A DNA stretch of 64,000 nucleotides from Purshia tridentata (Eukaryota; Streptophyta; Magnoliopsida; Rosales; Rosaceae), in assembly GCA_003254885.1 (NCBI GenBank), contig QANT01000137.1, forward strand, positions 1-64,000. The letters run 5' to 3'. The notes beneath the pieces are model-generated. The model searched no databases, was not told where the DNA came from, and was given only the letters and a program-made list of their open reading frames with translations. Each line of letters starts with the position of its first letter. Position 1 is the first letter of the stretch. The position numbers were made by a program, and so were the translations under genes. Shown here piece after piece: positions 13,761 through 26,916 of the stretch.

Positions 13761-14234
13761 GCCTTTTGAACGTAATCCAGACTGGTCGCTATGCACCTAA
13801 TTATATTTGGGCATGTAATAATAGAGTATACGAAAAAGGGATTTGGTGGTAAATACAAATAATCTAACAAAATTAAGAAATATCATATTGAAATTCCAAT
13901 ATCCAAGAGCAAAAGTTGAACCAAGAATTGACGAGCAATGTGCATGATGTTTTGTAAGGCCAACAAACATAAAATTTCTCTTTTTTTTATTTTTTTATTT
14001 ATGAAAATGTATTATAAAATCAGAAGAAAAAACAACCATAACAAACTTATATCCTAAGCAAACAAAAAAAAAGAAGGAAAATTAAACTTAAAAAGGAGCA
14101 AAAATATGAAGCAAACTTAATTTTTTGATTTATATTTTTGTTTTAAATTTTTATTTTAGCCTGTATTTGCAAATTATCACTACTTTATTAGTTGGATATG
14201 ATAATAATGGCACCAAATATGCATCTATAAGGCC

Positions 14235-14243
14235 TATATATAA
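14235..14243 (+). promoter_or_regulatory. Candidate TATA box of the C2H2 zinc-finger gene
   Basis: TATATATAA lies about 250 bases upstream of the ATG and is followed by a pyrimidine-rich leader. Distance and context suit a plant TATA box with a 5' UTR of roughly 200 bases. Confidence 0.45.
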
Positions 14244-14495
14244 GGGCTATCATGCACCATTTGGCCACACCCTCTGAAGGACACCTTAAAATTTCCCATT
14301 ATTCATTCCGACCTTTCTGGTTTTGTTCCTTTTGCGTAAGGAATGCTTGTCACCTACTCCTCTACTAAAGAGTCCTATTAACTTTCACACTCTGCTTCTC
14401 CTCATTCTCTTCTTCCTCTTCTTCCTCTCCCTCATCTAGAAGAGAATTGAGGGGCACTTCTGCAAATTGCAAAAACACTACTCTGCTCTTCATCA

Positions 14496-15542
14496 ATGGA
14501 AAAGGGTAGGATCTGTAAGATCTGCAACAAGCGTTTCGCCAATGGCAAGGCCATGGGTGGTCACATGAGATCTCACCTGGCCATGGCCAAGCTTCCTTTT
14601 CCTCCCAAGCAGCGGCTGCCTCCACCGCCGCCTTCGCCGCAGCAGCAACTCAGCAACTCGTCCGAGTTGTCTCCATTTTCGTCGCCTCCACGCAGCACTC
14701 GTATCAGCAAAACCAACGCCGCCACCATGCAGATGAAGTCTTCGCTTCCTCCGTTGTTGAACCCCAACTCGTCTCCGGATTCGAGCGAGACCGAGTCGTA
14801 CCCGAAGAACCCAACTCGGAGAAGATCCAAACGGCGTCGTAAGATGATGATGGTGAAAGCGGTGGTGGAGCCGCCGCCACCGCCGCCGCCGCAGCCTTTT
14901 GAGGTGGAGCAGCAGGTGAGTTCTGTTTCTGATGATATTTCATCAACGGAAGATGTTGCCACGTGGCTTATCATGCTTTCAAGGGATACATGGGATCGAC
15001 CCATAAGAGTCAAAAAGGAAGACGCTGACTCTTTTGAGGCCGATGAGGAGGTCAAGGACAAGGAGGAGGAAGAAGACTCGCCTTCCGCTCGTGCCATGAC
15101 TGAGGCCAAGTTCAAGTGCGAAACATGTAACAAAGTGTTTCATTCTTACCAGGCTCTAGGAGGCCACAGGGCAAACCACAAGAGAATGAAGAACCCAGAA
15201 GTGCGCGATATTGAGGACGAAGATTTCAAAGTAGAAGAGAAAGAAGGTGATGATGATGCTGGCAATGGTAATGGTAATGGTAATGATAATTTGGTTGTTG
15301 AACATGAGATGAGGACATTTGAGTGCCCATTTTGTTACAAACTGTTTGATTCAGCTCAAGCGCTTGGTAGGCACAAGAAGGTTCACTATCGCACTAATGT
15401 TAGCAATGCTCGACTCTCATCATCTTATGCTAATTTTAAAGACAATTTGGTAATAGATCTCAATCTCCCAGCACCAGAGGCAGACGAGGAGGAGGAGGAT
15501 GAAGAAGTTAGTCAGGTTGAGTTTCCAACAGTTTCTAAGTGA
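14496..15542 (+). CDS. C2H2 zinc-finger transcriptional repressor, ZAT-like, three fingers
   Basis: This intronless frame encodes 348 residues. Finger 1, near residues 7-27, is CKICNKRFANGKAMGGHMRSH. Finger 2, near residues 208-228, carries the canonical plant QALGGH helix (CETCNKVFHSYQALGGHRANH). Finger 3, near residues 277-297, is CPFCYKLFDSAQALGRHKKVH. Finger 1 has KAMGGH and finger 3 has QALGRH, variants usual for the ZAT1/4/9 group. Between fingers 1 and 2 are proline- and serine-rich segments, a basic RRRSKRRRKMMM stretch suitable as a nuclear signal and acidic runs. DLNLPAP near the C terminus is an EAR repression motif of the DLNxxP type. The likely role is a nuclear DNA-binding repressor, often stress-related in this family. 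The start follows a plausible 5' UTR and gives a finger at the extreme N terminus, as in the family. Confidence 0.92.
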   Translation: MEKGRICKICNKRFANGKAMGGHMRSHLAMAKLPFPPKQRLPPPPPSPQQQLSNSSELSPFSSPPRSTRISKTNAATMQMKSSLPPLLNPNSSPDSSETESYPKNPTRRRSKRRRKMMMVKAVVEPPPPPPPQPFEVEQQVSSVSDDISSTEDVATWLIMLSRDTWDRPIRVKKEDADSFEADEEVKDKEEEEDSPSARAMTEAKFKCETCNKVFHSYQALGGHRANHKRMKNPEVRDIEDEDFKVEEKEGDDDAGNGNGNGNDNLVVEHEMRTFECPFCYKLFDSAQALGRHKKVHYRTNVSNARLSSSYANFKDNLVIDLNLPAPEADEEEEDEEVSQVEFPTVSK

Positions 15543-18336
15543 TTGCAGATTCATATTGCAAAACAAGTACTTCCAAAACTTCTCAAAGTACTTGATTAAC
15601 AACTTAATTAGAGAGGTAAAAGTTTTCATCATGTTATTTTCTTTTAAACACAGGGTTTGTCTATACTCATCATGAACTAGACATTTTCAATGCCCTTTTA
15701 CAGTGACTTTATACACAGTGATTTTTCTTTTGGAGATTTACAAGTGTTTAATTTCTTGGAGATTGTGATAATATCTTGCTTATTATTTGCTGATGCATGA
15801 GATATTGAGATGAAATACCAAGATGTATGAATTTCCTATACCCAATTAGTGGTGATAAGAGAGTAGCTTTTCTATTTCACTTGCACTTCATTTTATTTGC
15901 ATAATAGAAATGTCATATAACTATAAGTCAGGAAGTACTTATACAGCGAAGCAGCCCTTTTGCTACTGTATCCAGCTTATTTTACCATGTCAACTGTTTT
16001 CCTCACTTTTCTCATATGAACAAAATAAATTTATAAGTATAACATATAAAATTAATTTATAGAGAGAGAGAGAGTGCATGAAAATATGTATGTTTTTGTT
16101 TGAATGTGAGGTTAGCTTCTACCTGGCACTCCCTCCTTTATAGTTTGCACAGTTGGTGAAGAAGTCAAGAGTATAAACTCTGTTCCTTCTTATCTTCTGG
16201 ATTTTCTAGTAGCACTTGTTGTGTGTGACCCTGACCCCTATAAAGTGAAGCCATGCATATGTTTAAGCATGACATGTAGCCACTCACATAATGCCATTTC
16301 GCAATTAAAGGTTTTAGAATCAGTTCTCCTCAATATGAAGCCAAACATATTTTCCAGCCCAAGACCTCCAACCTGCCCATAATTATTGATTACCCATGTA
16401 TTTTAATATTATTTAATTATAATCCAAATTGACCCTTGGTTTTCTCCAATATATATCAATCCTTTGAAACTCTTTTCAGGAAGCAACGAAAAAAAAAAAT
16501 CTTTCAAAATCGTGATTTTTGATATTAAATTTGGGGAATAATTTTCAGATCTGGCTGATTTTCGTTTAATTTCAAAGATAAGTTTTTAAACTGATAATTT
16601 ATTATATAAACCTATTCATCAATGTTCAATATACACACGGAATGCAATTTATTTGTTAGACGTGGAGAGCTAGCATAACGATGTCCAATATTTTTTGTCT
16701 TAAAACCACATTCGATTGGATGTGGGATTGGTTATCAAATTAATATATGAGGATGCCTCTAAGATACTTTTGTTTACGAGACATGTTATATATATTATCA
16801 GATTGTCATCGTTTAAGTAGAATGTTATTTGAATGTCTTATTAGTAACTATCTAATAACATAATATTATTTTTAAGCCTATTATCATTTTAACGCTATGA
16901 TTTATTACCTTTTACTTAAAAATTAATAATATCAGTAAATTGAAATATTATATGATAGTGAGTAGGTAAAATAACAAATGCGTGACACAATGGTGTTACT
17001 CTACTTTAATATTGATGAATGAAATACATTTTCAAACCATTACTAGTTTCTCACTGCTTTATTATTGCCTCCCTTCATTCTTCCTTGGCCTAAGCCAACA
17101 AATAAAGAGAAGAAAAAAAAAAAAACCCTATTAGATTGAATTGCGGTTACTTATGGAAAACAATAGCATTAATGAGTTTCGGTCGCTTATGGAAAACAAT
17201 ATAATATTACTTGTTCCGCACATTGTAGATAAGTAGAATATATATATACGATAATATTATCTTGTTAGATGTTCAACATGTTATTTGTACTGTGATAATA
17301 TTTGACAATGGCCATTAATATGTGCTAGATTATGTATTTGTAGTGATTTATTATTTTAGCAAAAAAGATTTATACATCAAGATAGATGTCCATGAAGATT
17401 AGGTAGGGACGAGGACCGCCCTAATTAGCATAAATTATCATCCATACAATAACTAGGTCAAGTAAAAAAAAAAAAAAAACCAATGTTGAAAGTTGAAACA
17501 GTCTTATATCAGATATAGTAATTAATTATTAACTTTAAGTTCCAAATGCACGTTAAAGGCGGCGAAATGTCATTAACATTTCTATTGATGGAAGCAAGGG
17601 GTCAAAAATGAAATGGCCTAATTATTATTTTTTACTTAATGCATGTTTGCTATTAATTAGTAATAGGTAGAAAGATGCCAAAATTACAACCCAATTACAA
17701 GTGTGTTTGCTGACTTGGTGAGGTTAGTTGACACTTGACAGAAGCTTTGCTCAATTGGATCTATCAGGCTATTCAATCTCTCTCTAGTCAACATGAACAC
17801 CAACCAGAGAGGGGCTAAGCTATATCCAATTAACTTAATCATTTTACTTAACCACTGATTCTTGTTAATATTAGAAAACACTGGAACTTTACGTAAATTC
17901 GCAATTTGTGTGACTAAAATGTAAGACAGCTTAGTTGTCAATTATGAGGTATAGCTAGGTGCTAGGATAGTTGTAACTTTGTATTAAGTAGAAAGCTTAC
18001 AATTTACAAGATTAATTCTTGATGGGTTAAGCCCTTTGGGCTAGTCCATATTATCAGTCATGGGCCGGAAAAAAAATACAGATTCAAAAGGTCCATTTAT
18101 TTTTTATTTTTTTTGAGCGTTGACAAAGATGGAAACCTTATTGGGTTGGTGAACATACTGACTCACATGACATGATCGCAACTTCAATTTTGATGCTCAA
18201 TACGTGCTATCATCAACTTCCTTCAATGCACTATATAATTGTTTATTAAAACAAATATATAGACCTGCCCTGCAGATTAGCATATAGAGTCTAGACCAAC
18301 TCAAACCCACTCCAAAATACTCCAAGAAATTTAAGC
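15543..18336. other. Intergenic, AT-rich; no gene seen
   Basis: This contains the 3' flank of the zinc-finger gene, a short (GA)n run at about 16060-16074, poly-A tracts near 17112 and 17465 and the upstream region of the QWRF gene. Open frames here are short and lack recognisable domains. Confidence 0.6.
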
Positions 18337-20584
18337 ATGGAAAACACATATGCACGCAGCAGTAGACACCGCCCTGCAGCTCCGTCCACACAATCTTCTC
18401 GCCTTCTACGAAGCAGAAGCGGAAGCTCTCCAGCCCTAACCTTACCACCAAAAAATTCAATATGCTCACCAAGCAACAGCCAAAGATTCAGCACCCGCTC
18501 AAGATCAAATGCAAAATCAAGAACCAACAATGGGGAAGAAAAAGTGGTAACCCAAAATAAGGGTCAAGAAAATAGAGAAGGTAATACTAATAATAATAGT
18601 ACTAGTAATTTCTCTAAGTTGTTGCAGCGCGGGAGTACTAGTCCACGTACTAGTAGTTTTGGTGCAACAAAGGGGACAACTAGATCATCCGTGCCGGGGT
18701 CTCCTTCGGCTTGGGCATTGTCTCCCGGCCGATCTTTGCCGTTCAGGGGAGTGGCACCGGAGTCCCCGGCAGCTTCTGCAAGAGTAGCGAGGGCTAAACC
18801 TATTACTACTTGTGGCGGCGGTGGCAGTGGCAGTGGCAGTGGCAGTGGCAGTGGCGGTGGTGGAGTTGGTGTGAGTGGGGTTTTAAAGAAGTATTTTAGG
18901 CTGCACAAGAAAGTATCACCAATACAAGAAGAGGACTTCCATCGCTTTCGCGTTTTGCATAATCGGTTGCTGCAGTGGAGGTTTGCCAATGCTAGAGCTC
19001 AGGCTGCCATGTTTGTTACACAGAGGCTTGCAGAGGTACTAAAATTAAGTAATTAAATTTTAAATTATAATTAATTAGAAAGTCAATTACATATATATTT
19101 ATTTTCAATATGTGCTTCTTCTTCTTTTTTTAGGATAAATTGTTCAGTGTGTGGGTTAGGATCTTGAAAGTGAGAAACAACATCCTACATAAGAAAATTA
19201 AAGTGCAAAAGCTCGAGCATGAGGTGAAGCTCTACCAAATTTTGAACCCACAAATTTTTCTACTGAATGAATGGACGAAATTGGAGAGGAGAAATCAAGA
19301 ATCTGTGAGTAGGTTGGTGAGAAAATTGTCAGGAATTTCAAACACAATCCCTTTGGTCCATGATGCCAAGGTATGCATGGTCGAAAATAATTTCAAGTGT
19401 TTTAAAAAAAGAAGAAAATAAAAACTATTATAAATTTTCTTCAGATATTATAGTTCACAAAAAAAAATTCATTAATTTATTTATTTGCTCCGAACAGGCA
19501 GATGTAGAGTCTGTATCCGAAGCTTTCATCACGGCCATGGGTGTCATGGAAGGTATTCATTCAATGGTCGCTGAAGTACTCCCGCAGGTTAATTAGTACT
19601 AATTAATTAGCCTATTGCATATTAATAATTATTTATTAATTAACATTAATTAATATAATTTTGTGTTATTTCATTAGCTCGAAAAGCTACTTTTCATGGT
19701 GACGGAGCTTGTAATCACGCAGAAACAACAGAAAGACTTGGAGAAAAATATAAACTCAGTTGTTGCGCTTGTGGTGAGTTATAATTTTTTGCTGTCGAAC
19801 TCATGCAAGTACTTTGTGATTTTTCTAGTGGAAAATGTATGTTATAATATATTGTTTACTGTGGCTAACGGTTTTCGCGAGGGGTAAGTGGGTAACTATC
19901 AAACTTCACATAATGATGGACATATGGTATAAAGTCCGGATTAACACAATATAACATGAATGGAGGAAAGCCCAAGTATAATGATGTTATAATATATATT
20001 ATAATATATTGTTTACTGTGGCTAATGGTTTTCGCGAGGGGTAAGTGGGTAACTATCAAACTTCACATAATGATGGACATGTGGTATAAAGCCCGGATTA
20101 ACACCATATAACATGAATGGAGGAAAGCCCAAGTATAATGTTTATGGCTGGACTAAGGCCCGTTTAAAATTTAATAAAATTAGCCAACCTTTTCAGATTT
20201 TTTTTGTATGAAAGTGCAAATTAATCATGCGTTTAGAAACAAAAAAACATATATTATCTAAGTGAGATGAAAATATGATGAATATCTTCTCACCATTATT
20301 ATATATATTATTTCATATTTATGACATCATATCTTGATCTTTCCCTTATCTATGACACACGTAATTCTTCAGTACTCATAACAAATTATATAAGCTTACG
20401 TAATATAGTATTTGTAATCTTGGGCTGAATGTTTTCAAGTACCCTTGGATCTTTATTTGCAAATATCTATAGTAGTTCACTAATCTATTGAAAATTTCAA
20501 ATTTATCTTATATTTTCTTAACAGGGGGAGGAGGCAAGTATAAGAGCACATCTCATCCAAGTAGCCAAGGAATCAAGAAGCTGA
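18337..20584 (+). CDS. QWRF motif-containing protein (augmin subunit 8 / EDE1-like family)
   Basis: Five exons, 18337-19035, 19134-19370, 19498-19587, 19678-19773 and 20525-20584, join in frame to 393 residues ending AKESRS. The N-terminal third is rich in Ser, Arg and Pro, a basic low-complexity region typical of microtubule binding in this family, with a Gly/Ser run encoded near 18813-18860. The QWRF core (FRVLHNRLLQWRFANARAQ) spans roughly residues 207-225. Downstream exons encode the conserved helical part (LFSVWVRILKVRNNILHKK and onward, then AITAMGVMEGIHS-like sequence). Family members are augmin-associated or microtubule plus-end proteins in spindle, phragmoplast or cortical arrays. 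At 393 residues it is short, like the QWRF7-type members rather than the 600-residue ones. The fourth intron holds a recent tandem duplication. Confidence 0.88.
19842..20140. repeat. Recent 142-bp tandem duplication in the last QWRF intron
   Basis: Copies at 19842-19983 and 19999-20140 differ at only about four of 142 positions, so the event is recent. The unit contains GGTTTTCGCGAGGGGTAAGT and GGAGGAAAGCCCAAGTATAA. It stays within the intron and does not touch exon 5. Confidence 0.9.
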
Positions 20585-21258
20585 GGCCAATATACCATTT
20601 ACATATCAAATCCAAACAAAAACACTACATGTACATGTACTCTCTAATATATTTTACTAGTGTATTATTTTATTTTCTAGAGTAAATCTTTTATGTAACC
20701 GATGTTACACTTATTTTATCTATCTTTTTCATCACGTAACTTAAGACGTAATAAGAAAGATAGACACAGTAAATGTATTTATATGTAATAGGTAAGTTTT
20801 TTTTATTTTCTACTATCATTCTCCTTAAAATTTTACTTTCTTTTTTTTTTCCTGTGGACAGAACCATAAAATTTAGAAAAACTTCAGTGGGAAACTCCTA
20901 GATAACTTGCAATAAAGCCTTCCTTAATTGGAACTCGTTGAAACTTAATCGGTACTTTCACCATCTAATAGACTAAAACTGGTTCTTTCTTGCTTATAAT
21001 TCTTCCAAGCTTTTCACTCACCAGTCCATGACAATAACACTAGCTAAAGTAACACCCTTTAATTTATACACAGTACGTTAACAACCCAAAATAAAAATAT
21101 TAGAACACTTAGAATTCCATTGAAATAAAGTAAAATAATAAAATCGCTTCTCCTATACGGCTATACCAATCCCCACCATTTGAAAAAAAAAAAAACCAAA
21201 AAAAAAAAACCCAAAAAAAAAAAAAAAAAAACCCCTGAAGGTTTTAAAGTTAATCCTA
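20585..21258. other. Spacer between the convergent QWRF and TDR/PXY genes
   Basis: The two genes face each other, so this holds both 3' ends. A homopolymer-rich tract at about 21182-21232 alternates A-runs with CC or CCC, which may be hard to sequence. No coding feature is supported. Confidence 0.6.
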
Positions 21259-24200
21259 TTAACATTCCAGTGATGGCTTTTGTGGCAAAGGGATATCATC
21301 AGCTCCACCCCCAGCAATGACATTGTGATGACCACCAACACCAGCAGCAAGTAACTTTCTCTTGGGCTTGGCTTCAAGAAGCATCAACACCACGTCCCTC
21401 ATGGAGGGTCGGTCCGCTGGGTTTCGGCTGGTGCAGAGCAACGCAATTCTGAGCATTTGCATCATCTCCTCCCTCACCGGCGCACAACCTGCCCCGGCAT
21501 TCTTGTCCAGGACATCGTTTATTCCATCTTTGCTCTTGATTTTGGTCCGAACCCAATCCACAATGCTATTCCCATCCCCAAATTCAGCGTCCACCGATCT
21601 TTTACCACTTAAAATCTCCAGTAGCACTACCCCAAAGCTGTAAATGTCACTCTTTTCATCAACTTGGAGGGTATAAGCATATTCTGCAAAAACAAAACAA
21701 ATGCCTCAGTGAATTTGGTCATTAAATGTCACCAAAACAACATGTAAAAAAGAAAAAGAGAACCTCCATGCCTATTTTTGCAAAAGAACAGAACTTTTCT
21801 ACAGTATTTTTCTTGTCACATAACTGAGAGGGCATACAAGAATGAATCTATATACACTTGGATAAAAAATTTAACCCATTGCACCCACATATGCACCCAC
21901 AATGAGCGCACTCACATATGCACTGTGGTGTTAGACCACATTTGAAATGAAAATTGCATGGCCCAAAGTTGGTGTGGTGGACAAATACGTCAATGTCAAC
22001 CTCTCTTGCTTTATGATTTGATGTAATGTAATGAAGAATGACATGCATATATATATATATGTAGCATTATATGTATATGAACCGACATGGTAAGAGACTA
22101 AGAGTTTCTAATATACTTAATTGCAATACAGAGGAATAGATCCAAAGAGAAAACAAAAATTTTACACTTTTTGACTAAATGGACCGACCACTGCCCATTG
22201 GATTATGTACTCATTAAAATTTGGATTTGGCAAGTGATTAGTGCTCTTTAATGATAAAGAAAAAGACGTCCACACTCTATGAGTGAATATATGTATTTTA
22301 CTACCAAAGTTTTAACTTAGCTGTAAAGTTTGTCAATATTTACTCAAGAGACAAATTGCTATGCTCTGCTAACTTTAACATGCAAACATTCCCTGCCTCG
22401 TCCACCAATTTATTAGATTTCGTCATCCATCCAACAAAATGAACTTTAACAAAGAATTAAAACAAACCCAACAAACAAAGACAGTGTACCAATCACTTCC
22501 CCAGCGTACGCCGGAGGTCAACCCTTCCACCGGCGCATATTAGCAACATAGATAATGAATTAAAAGAAAATTGAAAAATCGAAAAGGCCAAAAAAAGATC
22601 AACGCACCTGGCGCAATGTAGCCATAGGAACCGGCGATCACAGACATGGACTCGTCGCTCTGAATCAGCTTGGCCACCCCGAAATCTGCCACTCTAGCCT
22701 CCATCTCACCGTCCAACAAAATATTACTCGGCTTGAGATCGCGGTGCACGATCACCGGGTCACAGTCGTGGTGAAGATAGCAAATCCCTTGAGCCACACC
22801 AAGCGCAATCTTGTACCTCGTAACCCAATCCGCGACCAAATTCTGGGCCTTGTTTTTGCCATGCAATAAATCGTCCAAATTCCCATTGGGCATGTACTCG
22901 TAGAGCAGCATGGTGCAGTCCTTGTTGCAGCAGCACCCTAACAATCTCACTATGTTCCTATGCCGCACGTTCCCCAACACCTCCACCTCAGCCAAGACCC
23001 CTCTCCGTCGTCGAATCACGAGGTTCTCCTTCTGCTTGCTCCACAGCTTCTTCACCGCTATGATCTCGCCACCTGGCATTTCCGCTCTGTACACCGTCCC
23101 CGTGGACCCCATTCCTATGATCTTATCGCTCATTGACAAGCACTCCAACACATCATCCGCCGTGAAATTCAACCGCTGGAAAGCAGTTAATTTCCACGGT
23201 CCGATCTGCTGAGTCTCGTCGATCCGACGGCTGTAGTTCGCATGGAAGCACCGTGTCCCCGCAACGAGCACAAATAGCCCGATTCCAAATGCGGCCGCCA
23301 TAATCCACACGATGGCGCCAGCTGTCCGCTTCGGCTGCTCGTGATCGTGAACCTCCATGGCTCCAGCCGACAACGTGTCAGCCGCACAAGGCTTTGGCAA
23401 AACGCCGCCGCATAAGCCCTCATTTCCCGTAAACGACGTGGGATGGAGGTTTGGGAATATTGAACCGGACGAGGGGATCGGACCGGTTAACAAATTAAAC
23501 GCAACGTTGAAGCTTTCCAACGTACTGCAATTTTCGAAGTTTGAAGGAATCGTACCGGAGAGGAAGTTATACGAGAGGTCGATGTCGGTTATGGAGGGCA
23601 AAACGGAGATTTCCCACGGTATAATGCCTGTGAGTGAATTACGGCTGAGATTCAAGCAAATGAGCTTCTCACAGTGACCAATGTCCCAGGGAATGGTACC
23701 GTTAAAACCGTTACGTTGCAGTTCGATCTTGTACAAGCTTGTGCAGCCAATGAAGTCTGGGATTTTGCCTGTGAGCTCGCTGGAGCTGGCGGAGAAGATT
23801 TGGAGACTGGTTGAGTTCCAAATGTTTGATGGAAGGTTTGTGTGAAGTGGGTTTTGAGAGATGTTCAAGTACGCGAGATTCACTGCATTGCCGAGATCTT
23901 CAGGAATTGAACCGGTGAAGTTGTTGTTGCTTATGTCGACGAAGGTCAGATTGGGCAAGAAGCCGAGACCCAGAGGAATGGAGCCGTTGATGTAGTTGTT
24001 TTGGATGCGGAAGCGTAGCAAGGAAGTGCAGTTTGCTAAGGTGTTTGGGAGGTGGCTGACGAAGTTGTTGGAGAAGAGGATGAGCTTGTTGAGCTTGTTG
24101 CCATGGCAGAGATTTGGAGGGACTGGACCGGTGAGAGAATTGGAGGAGACGTCGACTCGAACTAGCTTCCCGTTGAGGCCTAACTTTTGGGGGAGGACTC

Positions 24201-25287
24201 CAGTGAGTGAATTGTTCCATAGAAGCAAGTTTTCCAAGTTGGGTAGCTCTCCGATTTGCTCTGGTATTTCACCCACTAGAAAGTTGTTCATTAAGCTCAA
24301 CACGGTTAGCTCTTTCAGTGTTGCAATTGGTGGAGGGATAGAACCCGAAAGCTGATTATTGGACAAATCAAGCGCCTTCAGAGCTTTCAAGTTTCCAAGG
24401 CTTTCTGGGATGTTGCCCGAGAACCGATTCGAGAAGAGTAACAATGTGTCCACCATGGTTAAATTGCCAAGCTCTGGTGGGAGAGACCCAGAAAGATGGG
24501 CATTGGAGATATCCAAGTATGTGAGATTCAGCAGCAATGTTAATTCTAAAGGAAGCACACCTGAAAACTCATTGTACCCGATCTCCATGCGCGTGAGGTC
24601 TGATAACTGGCCCAGTTGAGGTGGTATGGGGCCTTTGAGCGCATTTCCGGCCAAGTCAAGAAACTTCAATTTCGGAAAACTTCCATAACCTTCTGGAATG
24701 TTACCTTCGAAGTAGCTTCCGCCGAGGTTGAGCTGCTCCAGGTACCGGAGTCGGGTAAATTCTTGAGGCAGCGGACCGGTGAAGCTGTTGCTGTAGGCAT
24801 TGAAGACCCTCAAGAAGTTGAGCTTGGAAATCCCAGGTGGGAAAGCTGAGCCGAAGTTGTTGTGGCTTATGTCGAGAATTCTGAGCTCGGCCAGTTCGAA
24901 AATGGTGGGTTGGAGAGGTCCATCAAAGCCGTTACTGCTCAAATTCAGGTGAATTAAGGTCGACAAGTTGCGGATTTCAGGTGCGATTTTCCCCGAAAGA
25001 TTGCGATGAGAGAGGTCGAGGGTGATGATTTGGGATGAGTTGGTCTGGCATTTGATGCCAGACCATGAACACCAAACTGGGGTTTGAGAATTAGTGGGGA
25101 CGACCCAGTCATGGAAGGTAGAGAGAGGGTCTTTGAGGGAGGCCTTGAGGGAGAGCAGAGCAAAGAGTTGGAGAGACCGAGAAGGAGGAGGAGAGCAGAG
25201 GATTGTGGATGTCTGGAGAAAGAAGAAGAAGAAGAAAGTGAGGAGGAGGAGGAGAAAGAAAGGGAAAGAAGAAAAAGAAGGTTTCAT
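21259..25287 (-). CDS. TDR: Leucine-rich repeat receptor-like kinase TDR/PXY (TDIF receptor)
   Basis: Two exons, 22608-25287 and 21259-21683, join in frame (IAP plus EYAYTLQVDEK) to 1,034 residues, close to the usual length of about 1,040. A hydrophobic signal peptide (LLLLLTFFFFFFL) opens the protein. It is followed by an N-cap with the WCSW motif and about 20 LRRs, then a transmembrane segment (IMAAAFGIGLFVLVAGT) near residue 670. The kinase has AVKKLW (Lys), HRDLKPSN (catalytic loop), DFG and GSYGYIAPEY, so it looks active. EFGDGNSIVDWVR and DKNAGAG match the TDR/PXY group. Known family members bind the CLE peptide TDIF at the plasma membrane of procambium and cambium, keeping vascular stem cells dividing and blocking xylem fate. 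The intron (about 0.9 kb) sits between kinase subdomains as in relatives. The start is the first ATG before the signal peptide. Confidence 0.93.
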
Positions 25288-25467
25288 GGTTTTGGGGTTG
25301 TGGGGGTGTTGGGTGAGACAGTGTTGGTGTTGAGGATAGTGGTAAATTTAAGGGAAGCAAGGTTTTGATGACTGAGAGAAGTACTGCTTTTAGGGAGTGC
25401 TGGGTGCAGAGGGTGTTTCATCATCATCATTATTTTGCTTCAGTGGGATTTCTTGGTGGGCTTCAAA

Positions 25468-25505
<38 letters not shown>

Positions 25506-26908
25506 CTACTTCTTCTACCTCAAAATCCCTCTTCTACCTGAAATATAAACTTGGCTCAAATCTCTCTCTCATTTCTCTTTCTTTGTTTCTTTCTCTCACC
25601 TCCGTATTCTACCTTTGTCTGATATCCACCTATACTTTTGGTTTTATTGGATTTCTTTTTCCTTTTCTTTTGCTTCTACTTTTCATCATTCCTTGTTTCC
25701 TTTATCTTTGCCTAACAATTTGATAAATATGAATGAATAGTAGTTAGTAGTGACAAATGTCTCTCACAGGATCCAAGAAAGTCATTTCAATTTCCCACCA
25801 TATTCCAGAACCATTTTTTAAACTATTTTTCCTTCTTTTTTTTTTTCCCCAACCTTTTTATTTTGGGTTAAATTGGTTGAGCCTTTGAGGTTAATTAATT
25901 TGGTGCCTCATTGTTATGTGACAATAGTACATCTGGACCAGAAGGATGACCTCATGAAATCCACTTCATAGCCGATCATCATACCCTTGATTGTCTTGAT
26001 GATATTTTAATTCTATTTGTATGGGTTTAGGCGATGCTAGATGATTTAAGCAAAACCCAATCACCCCAAAATCTTCATAACAAAGATATGGAAATGCAGT
26101 ACATCATGTACAGTACATGGCGCATGATAAGTGGGTTGTTATAATTTATGTGACATGTTACTGTCACTCTATGATTGTGCTTCACAAAATATAAAGGTCT
26201 GCAACTAGTTGGCGCGGAATGTTTGAAATTCAAGAAAATGTCCAAAAAATCCTCTTTGTTTTTTTTAAGACACGTCAGGATTCTAGGAATAAATTGTAGG
26301 CTTCTAAATTAATAATTGAAGGAAGATCTTTGTCATTAAGGTCCATTAATATTATATACCGGATATACTGGTTTCTCGTTGCTTTTCTACTCATTTTGAC
26401 TTGGATAAAGCTTTAGCATGATGATTGATGATGCCCATTTACTTACTTTCTATCATTAATATTGTTAAAGTATATCTTAAGATAAGAATAAAGCTTCAAA
26501 CACAATCATCCTCCCTCATTTTATTATTCATTTTAATCCCAGTCTTGCTAATACTTACACCGAACAGCTTTTTTGTTCATTACTTACGCGATTATCGATG
26601 ATATTATTGGAACTTTGGAAGGAGTAATAGTAGCTTAAAATATTACCACAATTTAGATGCATACTTTTTGACTTGTGAGTTGCCTATTCATACATACTTC
26701 TTTGATGTGTGTGTATTGTATTTTGGTTAAAGTGTTGTTATTTGCACATCTTATTTGTTCTCATTATAAATTTTAATTATTTATTTAGTAATTACTATGT
26801 TAATCCAAATCTAAATTACCAAAAAAGACAACTTAATCCAACTCAGTCACCTAAGTCCAAACCCCACCCCTAACCTCAACTCAGCCATGCAATTAGCAGT
26901 TTAACCCG
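25288..26908. other. TDR/PXY upstream region
   Basis: This is the 5' flank of the receptor kinase gene. It includes a (GA)n tract, read as (CT)n on the gene strand, at about 25469-25502, which is common in plant 5' UTRs and core promoters. No further gene is supported. Confidence 0.6.
25469..25503. repeat. (GA)n microsatellite upstream of TDR/PXY
   Basis: About seventeen GA units lie some 180 bases upstream of the TDR start codon; on the gene strand this is a CT-rich leader or core promoter tract. Confidence 0.9.
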
Positions 26909-26916
26909 CTAGTATT

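Larger units (their letters stand above)
11372..14495. other. Intergenic region between SMC6 and the C2H2 gene; mostly featureless
   Basis: This spacer holds the SMC6 upstream region, an (AT)n run at about 12596-12617, a diverged tandem repeat at 13331-13760 and the ZAT-like gene promoter. The open frames at about 12028-12469 lie on both strands over each other and show no recognisable protein or splice signals. Confidence 0.6.

Noticed and set aside
14365-15133. Long minus-strand frames opposite the zinc-finger gene
   Set aside because: They are antisense shadows produced by GA- and CCG-rich codons of the real gene.
22910-24849. Several plus-strand frames opposite the TDR/PXY leucine-rich repeats
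   Set aside because: They mirror the periodic LRR codons and have no independent features.
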